Below are positions 59,663 through 64,000 of a stretch of DNA of 64,000 bases, piece after piece. This DNA comes from Asticcacaulis sp. AC460 (lineage in GTDB: Bacteria; Pseudomonadota; Alphaproteobacteria; Caulobacterales; Caulobacteraceae): positions 62,001 through 126,000 of the forward strand of contig NZ_AWGD01000036.1 in the NCBI RefSeq assembly GCF_000495795.1. The letters run 5' to 3'. Position 1 is the first letter of the stretch; every line of letters starts with the position of its first letter. The position numbers were made by a program, and so were the translations under genes. The notes under the pieces are model-generated. The model worked only from the letters and a program-made list of their open reading frames with translations. It was not told the origin of the DNA and ran no database searches.

Positions 59663-61138
59663 ATGTTCAACTCCCCCTTCTCATCCCTCGGCGGCGCCGG
59701 CCTGGAAGCCGTCCCGCCTTCGCTGGAGCCGTTGCGCGAGCGCATGGCTGGCTTTTACGGCGTCGAGCCGCATCAGCTGATGGTCACCCGCGGCGCTTCG
59801 CACGGCATGGAAGTTGTGATGCGCCGGTTGCGCGTGCACGGCCATGAGTTCGTCTGGGCCGGCCAGGACCACTATATCGAAGACCTGTGCGGGGTCTATA
59901 GCCTCGCCATCCGCAAGCCTCCCGAAGCCGGCACCCTGGCGCGCGGCGGCGGCTTCTATCTCATTGATAATCCCAGCCAAAAAGACGGCCGGGCGATCGA
60001 CCTGGTGACGGCACGGACCCTGGCGGTCGACATCTTCCCGACCCTGCTGGTCATCGACGAAAGCTATGCCGATGCCTCGGACGGGTCGCTGATCGACCTG
60101 GCGACCAGCGAGCCCAATGTCGTTGTGCTGAAGAGCATGTCCTTCCTGTTCGGCATGTCCGGCGCCCGCGCCGGCGCGTTAATCGCCAACACCAAGACAC
60201 TTCAAGGATTGCTGAAGTATTGCGAACCACATCCGTTGCCGACACCGTCGGTGCGGGCGGCGGAGAGCGCCCTGTCGCCATCGCGGGCCCTTTCCGTACA
60301 AGCCCGGATCGACCTGATCCGCGGTGAACAGGCGCGGTTGCGTGAACGGTTAAAAACTTCGCAATTACTGGAAGCGTTCGATTTGAACGAAGGTCCCTTC
60401 CTGCTTTTGCGGCCGAAAAACCTGATCGCCACCCAGACCGCTTTGAAGCGGCTGGGCCTGTCGCCTCAGGTGACCCCGACCGGTCTGCTGCTGGCCTTGG
60501 GGGATGTCGCCACCAACAACCGCATCTTGAAAGCGCTGGACGTCGCCGACGACGCCAAGCCGCCGCGCGTCGGTGAGGTCATGCGCGACACCAAGGAGAC
60601 GCGGATCTCGGTCCTGGTCAATCTGGACCAGCCGAAACCGGTGAAGGTCGAGACCGGTATCGGTTTCTTCGACCACATGCTGGACCAGGTCGCGACCCAC
60701 GGCGGGTTTTCGCTGCAACTGGCTTGCGAAGGCGACCTGCATATCGACGGCCACCACACGGTCGAGGACTGTATGCTGGCTTTCGGGTCGGCGCTGAAAC
60801 AGGCCCTGGGCGACCGCATGGGGATGGCGCGGTTCGGGTTTGTGCTGCCGATGGACGAGACCGAGGCCAAGGTCAGTATCGACCTGGGCGGCCGGCCGTT
60901 CTGCGTCTTCAAGGGCGATTTCCAGTCGACGCACATCGGCGACTACCAGACGGAGATGACGGGCCACGCCTTCCGTTCGCTGTCGGAAACCCTGGGGGCT
61001 TCGATCCATGTCGAGGTCGACGGCGGCAACGATCACCACAAGACCGAAGCCTGCTACAAGGCCCTGGGCCGGGCGCTGCGCCAGGCGACGCGGATCGAAG
61101 GCGACGCCCTGCCCTCCACCAAGGGAATGCTGGCATGA
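59663..61138 (+). CDS. hisB: HisC-like (degenerate) aminotransferase domain fused to HisB dehydratase
   Basis: A 491-residue fusion. Residues 302-491 are imidazoleglycerol-phosphate dehydratase (KVETGIGFFDHMLDQVATHG, LHIDGHHTVEDCMLAFGSAL, DHHKTEACYKALGRALRQAT), intact. Residues 1-300 align with histidinol-phosphate aminotransferase HisC: VTRGASHG, VIDESYAD and SLSP-type motifs are kept. However, the PLP lysine motif L-S-K-A-F-A-L-A-G-L-R reads M-S-F-L-F-G-M-S-G-A-R, so Phe161 replaces the catalytic lysine. The C-terminal L-R-I-T-V-G reads L-L-L-A-L-G, so the substrate-binding Arg is gone, and about 50 N-terminal residues are missing. There is no frameshift, and codon use is normal. It sits where enterobacteria have hisC then hisB. 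Confidence 0.9.
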   Translation: MFNSPFSSLGGAGLEAVPPSLEPLRERMAGFYGVEPHQLMVTRGASHGMEVVMRRLRVHGHEFVWAGQDHYIEDLCGVYSLAIRKPPEAGTLARGGGFYLIDNPSQKDGRAIDLVTARTLAVDIFPTLLVIDESYADASDGSLIDLATSEPNVVVLKSMSFLFGMSGARAGALIANTKTLQGLLKYCEPHPLPTPSVRAAESALSPSRALSVQARIDLIRGEQARLRERLKTSQLLEAFDLNEGPFLLLRPKNLIATQTALKRLGLSPQVTPTGLLLALGDVATNNRILKALDVADDAKPPRVGEVMRDTKETRISVLVNLDQPKPVKVETGIGFFDHMLDQVATHGGFSLQLACEGDLHIDGHHTVEDCMLAFGSALKQALGDRMGMARFGFVLPMDETEAKVSIDLGGRPFCVFKGDFQSTHIGDYQTEMTGHAFRSLSETLGASIHVEVDGGNDHHKTEACYKALGRALRQATRIEGDALPSTKGMLA

Positions 61139-61722
61139 TCACGGTCATTGAACTGGGTTGCGCCAACACGGCTTCAGTGCTGTTTGCGCTGGAACGGCTG
61201 GGTGTCGAGGCGCATCTGTCGTCGGATGCCGCCGAGATCGCCGCGGCGAAGAAGGTGGTTTTACCGGGTGTCGGCGCGGCGGGTTTCGCCATGAACCGCA
61301 TCCATGAACTGGGCCTGTTCGATGTCATTCGCAGCCTCGATGTGCCGCTGTTGGGCGTCTGCCTGGGCCAGCAACTGCTGTTCGAAGGCTCCGACGAAGG
61401 CGATGTCCAGTGTTTGGGGCTGATCCCCGGCCGGGTCACCCGCATGGAGGCATCCAACAACTTCGTGGTGCCGCATATGGGCTGGAACCAGCTTGCGGTC
61501 ACGCGGGACGATCCGCTGACGGCGAGCGTCAATGACGGCGACTATGCCTATTTCGTCCACTCCTTCGTCTGTCCGGTCAATGAGTGCACCCTGGCGACCG
61601 CGACCTATGGCGAACCGTTCGCCGCGATGGTTCGCAAGGGCCAGGTCTGGGGCTGTCAGTTCCACCCCGAACGGTCTTCGGCCACGGGCGCCAAAATCTT
61701 GGAAAACTTTGTGAAACTATGA
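61135..61722 (+). CDS. hisH: Imidazole glycerol phosphate synthase glutaminase subunit
   Basis: A 195-residue class I glutamine amidotransferase that supplies ammonia to HisF. The nucleophile is the Cys of VPLLGVCLGQQLLFEG; His and Glu are in WGCQFHPERSSATGAKILEN, and VVLPGVGAAGFAMNRI is the oxyanion region. The ATG overlaps the hisB stop (ATGA). Normal length. Confidence 0.95.
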   Translation: MITVIELGCANTASVLFALERLGVEAHLSSDAAEIAAAKKVVLPGVGAAGFAMNRIHELGLFDVIRSLDVPLLGVCLGQQLLFEGSDEGDVQCLGLIPGRVTRMEASNNFVVPHMGWNQLAVTRDDPLTASVNDGDYAYFVHSFVCPVNECTLATATYGEPFAAMVRKGQVWGCQFHPERSSATGAKILENFVKL

Positions 61723-62450
61723 TCCTTTACCCCGCTATCGACCTGATCAATGGTGAATGCGTCCGTCTGTCGCAAGGCCGCTTCGACGCCGTCACCAAGT
61801 ACGACTCCGATCCGTTCAAGCGGCTGGGCCTGTTCAACGGCGAGCACGCCCAGTGGGTGCACATTGTCGATCTGGACGGCGCCAAGGCCGGATCGCCGCA
61901 ACAGCACGACCTGATCGGCCGGCTGGCCAAGGCCTCCCAGGCCAAGATTCAGACCGGCGGCGGCGTCCGCACGCGCGCCCACGTCCAGACCCTGCTCGAC
62001 GAAGGCGTCTCCGCCGTTGTGGTCGGCTCGGCGGCGGTCAAGAACCCCGAAGAGGTCCGCGGCTGGCTGAGCGATTTCGGCAAGGATCGGATTACCCTGG
62101 CGCTTGATGTTCTGCCGACGGCTGATGGCGATTTCGACGCCGCCCTGCATGGCTGGGTCGAAGGCTCGGGCATCTCGCTGTGGGATGTATTAGATTATTA
62201 TCCGGTCGGCGTCGCCCAGCGCATCCTGGTCACCGACGTGTCGCGCGACGGCATGCTGATGGGCCCGAACATGGCTTTGATGACAGCCCTGCGCCGCAAG
62301 CGGCCAGACCTGGAGATCCAGGCTTCAGGCGGTGTGCGTTCGATCGAGGATCTGCATGACCTGAAGACCCTGGGTGTCCACGGCGCCATCGTCGGCAAGG
62401 CGATCTATGAGGGTCTGATCGACCTGAAAGCAGCCCTCAATGTTGGCTAG
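61719..62450 (+). CDS. hisA: ProFAR isomerase
   Basis: A 243-residue (beta/alpha)8-barrel enzyme that opens the ribose ring of ProFAR to [25 protein letters not shown] carries the first catalytic Asp, and [17 protein letters not shown] the second. Phosphate loops are [16 protein letters not shown] and [37 protein letters not shown] resembles the enterobacterial enzyme more than typical alphaproteobacterial ones, by eye. Overlaps hisH by 4 bases and hisF by 11. Confidence 0.95.
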   Translation: MILYPAIDLINGECVRLSQGRFDAVTKYDSDPFKRLGLFNGEHAQWVHIVDLDGAKAGSPQQHDLIGRLAKASQAKIQTGGGVRTRAHVQTLLDEGVSAVVVGSAAVKNPEEVRGWLSDFGKDRITLALDVLPTADGDFDAALHGWVEGSGISLWDVLDYYPVGVAQRILVTDVSRDGMLMGPNMALMTALRRKRPDLEIQASGGVRSIEDLHDLKTLGVHGAIVGKAIYEGLIDLKAALNVG

Positions 62451-63207
62451 GCGCATCATCCCCTGTCTCGATGTCAAGGACGGCAAGGTCGTCAAAGGCG
62501 TGCAGTTCGTCGGCCACGAAGTCCTGGGCGACGCCGTCGACATGGCCCTGCGCTATCGCGACGAAGGCGCCGATGAACTGGTGCTGTACGACATCACCGC
62601 CTCGTCGGAAGGGCGCACGGTCGACTACAATTGGGTGCGCGATATAGCCCGGGCGCTTGATATTCCGTTCTGCGTCGCCGGCGGCATCCGCTCGGCGGAC
62701 CAAGCCGTGAAATGCCTGAACAGCGGCGCCGACAAGGTGTCGATCAATTCGCCGGCCCTGGAGCGGCCCGATCTGATCAACGAACTGGCCGAGATGGCAG
62801 GGTCGCAGTGTGTCGTCGTCGGCATCGACAGCCGGGAGATGGATGGGGACTATTACGTCCATCAATATTCCGGCGATCCGGACAAGATCCGCCAGGCTGG
62901 TCGCCGGACCCTGGACTGGGTCGTGGAGGCGCGCGACCGCGGCGCCGGTGAGATCGTGCTGAACTGCATGAACCAGGACGGGGTGCGCAAGGGGTATGAC
63001 CTGAAGCAACTGCGGCTGGTGCGCGACCTGTTGGACATTCCGCTGGTGGCCTCAGGCGGCGCCGGTGCGCCGGAACACTTTGTCGAGGTGTTCGACCAGG
63101 CCGACGTTTCGGGCGCTTTGGCGGCCAGCGTCTTTCACAAGAAGATCATCCACATTCCTGAGTTGAAGCGCGACTTGCGTCAGGCCGGGATAGCTGTGAG
63201 ACTGTAA
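62440..63207 (+). CDS. hisF: Imidazole glycerol phosphate synthase cyclase subunit
   Basis: A 255-residue barrel that cyclises PRFAR with HisH-derived ammonia. [19 protein letters not shown] holds catalytic Asp11, and [20 protein letters not shown] the second catalytic Asp. [20 protein letters not shown] is a phosphate-binding segment. The insertion between catalytic Asp and QYSGD is like E. coli HisF. The start lies inside the end of hisA. Confidence 0.96.
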   Translation: MLARRIIPCLDVKDGKVVKGVQFVGHEVLGDAVDMALRYRDEGADELVLYDITASSEGRTVDYNWVRDIARALDIPFCVAGGIRSADQAVKCLNSGADKVSINSPALERPDLINELAEMAGSQCVVVGIDSREMDGDYYVHQYSGDPDKIRQAGRRTLDWVVEARDRGAGEIVLNCMNQDGVRKGYDLKQLRLVRDLLDIPLVASGGAGAPEHFVEVFDQADVSGALAASVFHKKIIHIPELKRDLRQAGIAVRL

Positions 63208-63230
63208 GTAAGAAACCCCACCACCGCACC

Positions 63231-63315
63231 TTGCTCGTTGCAGTCCTCGGCCTTCGGCCTCAGACTTCCACTCACTCGAGCGGTCCCCCTCCCCGACAAG
63301 CGGGGAGGAGCAAGA
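63231..63315. repeat. Palindromic repeat inside the histidine operon
   Basis: The hisF-hisIE gap contains two inverted repeats, CTCGGCC-TTC-GGCCTCAG and CCCCTCCCCGAC...CGGGGAGGAG, of the same CTCCCC/GGGGAG type as the blocks at 7431, 23163 and 34420. It is the only break in an otherwise overlapping operon and could lower expression of hisIE or mark a processing site. Confidence 0.55.
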
Positions 63316-63344
63316 AAGAGCGATGTCGTCTTCTTGTGGTGACT

Positions 63345-64000
63345 ATGAACAACGAGCTCCTGATGGCCGAACAGCACACCCTGCCCAATCCCCTCACCGT
63401 CGACGACATCGCCCGCATCGACTTCGCCAAGTCCGGCGGACTGGTGCCCGCCGTGGTCCAGCATGCCGACACGCTTCAGGTCCTGATGCTGGGCTATATG
63501 AACACCGACGCCCTGCGCGAAACCCTGACCGGCGGCCAGGTCGTGTTTTATTCGCGGTCGAAAGACCGGCTGTGGCGCAAGGGCGAGACCTCGGGCGATG
63601 TGCTGGTGCTGGACCAGGTCCTGGCCGACTGCGATGAAGACGCCGTTCTGGTGCTGGCGCGGCCGGAAGGCCCGACCTGCCACACCAAGACCACCTCGTG
63701 CTTCGGTATGGAGAACGCGCCGGGCATCGGTTTCATGGCGCACCTCGCCAAGGTGGTCACCGAACGCGCGGAAGCGTCGCCGGCCGACAGCTACACCGCG
63801 CGCCTGATGCACAAGGGGATCGCCAAGATCGCCCAGAAGGTCGGCGAGGAAGGGCTGGAAACCGCTTTGGCCGGTCGTGCCGGTGACCTCGACGAACTGC
63901 ACAACGAAGCCGCCGACCTGCTGTATCATTTGAGCGTGCTGTTGATGGCGCGAGATACCGGTCTGGGGCCCGTGCTGGATATCCTGCGCGAACGCCACAA
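63345..64000 (+). CDS. hisIE: Bifunctional PR-AMP cyclohydrolase / PR-ATP pyrophosphohydrolase, 3' end outside window
   Basis: Bifunctional enzyme for steps 2 and 3 of histidine synthesis. The HisI domain has VLMLGYMNTDALRETLTGGQ, YSRSKDRLWRKGETSGDVL and the zinc-binding RPEGPTCHTKTTSCF. The HisE domain has IAQKVGEEGLETALAGRAGD and LHNEAADLLYHLSVLLMARD. The reading frame is still open at base 64000. Start at 63345 (MNNELLMAEQH) or 63363; neither ribosome site is decisive. Confidence 0.93.
   Translation, partial: MNNELLMAEQHTLPNPLTVDDIARIDFAKSGGLVPAVVQHADTLQVLMLGYMNTDALRETLTGGQVVFYSRSKDRLWRKGETSGDVLVLDQVLADCDEDAVLVLARPEGPTCHTKTTSCFGMENAPGIGFMAHLAKVVTERAEASPADSYTARLMHKGIAKIAQKVGEEGLETALAGRAGDLDELHNEAADLLYHLSVLLMARDTGLGPVLDILRERH

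Overview
The window looks like the chromosome of an alphaproteobacterium of the order Caulobacterales; Asticcacaulis or a close relative is my best guess. The reasons are high-GC coding with dense GTG/ATG starts, several TonB-dependent receptors, an entericidin pair, the usg and DUF465/YdcH proteins, the TIGR02444-ubiX pair, and a GlcNAc cluster of Caulobacter/Xanthomonas layout. I see no rRNA, tRNA, prophage, canonical insertion sequence or CRISPR array.

Layout. 0-4 kb: two tandem entericidin lipoproteins, a DUF6445-like protein, a flavoprotein, an orphan restriction-type nuclease domain protein and a ParE-type toxin-antitoxin pair (accessory). 4.3-10.6 kb: putA, a 176-bp palindromic repeat, then cysTWA, a sulfate ABC transporter with no binding protein of its own. 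10.6-17.6 kb: a hypothetical gene, a GxxExxY nuclease gene inside a pair of 45-bp inverted repeats, a radical SAM protein, usg, and a very large double hybrid histidine kinase followed by a gene-less copy of the same inverted-repeat element. 17.8-23.2 kb: a sulfur cluster (Rrf2 regulator, YezD-like DUF2292 protein, TonB-dependent receptor, two tandem sulfate-binding lipoproteins and the 3' scrap of a third). It probably feeds the cysTWA transporter.

23.2-32.1 kb: tyrS with an attenuator-like leader, a GH92 mannosidase, a LytTR membrane regulator divergent from an acyltransferase, and a TPR-sulfotransferase. 32.1-44.1 kb: an N-acetylglucosamine/chitooligosaccharide regulon: GH20 hexosaminidase, TonB receptor, nagP, nagK, cutC, a GntR regulator, a SIS-type deaminase (NagB-II) and nagA. 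The flow is extracytoplasmic hydrolysis, outer-membrane uptake, inner-membrane uptake, phosphorylation, then deacetylation and deamination to fructose 6-phosphate. 44-57 kb: housekeeping and envelope genes (ubiX, an XRE-controlled CPBP protease operon with palindromic operators, an Lrp/ald pair, two Sel1-repeat proteins, two paralogous GNATs, a LemA-TPM-TPM operon), a candidate C-rich-loop small RNA and a RIME-like repeat.

57.1-64 kb: a compact histidine operon in the enterobacterial gene order (G-D-C/B-H-A-F-IE), led by a TrpR-like regulator with a perfect 18-bp operator palindrome. Its most unusual member is a fusion of an aminotransferase-like domain to HisB. The aminotransferase part keeps the HisC fold signatures but has Phe in place of the Schiff-base lysine, has lost the C-terminal substrate-binding arginine and lacks the N-terminal segment. 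The last gene, hisIE, runs off the end of the window.

The most promising leads are the HisC-like/HisB fusion with its operon, the GxxExxY palindromic element with its empty copy, the TonB/sulfate-binding-protein sulfur cluster, and the two structured RNA candidates that have a terminator but no upstream gene.
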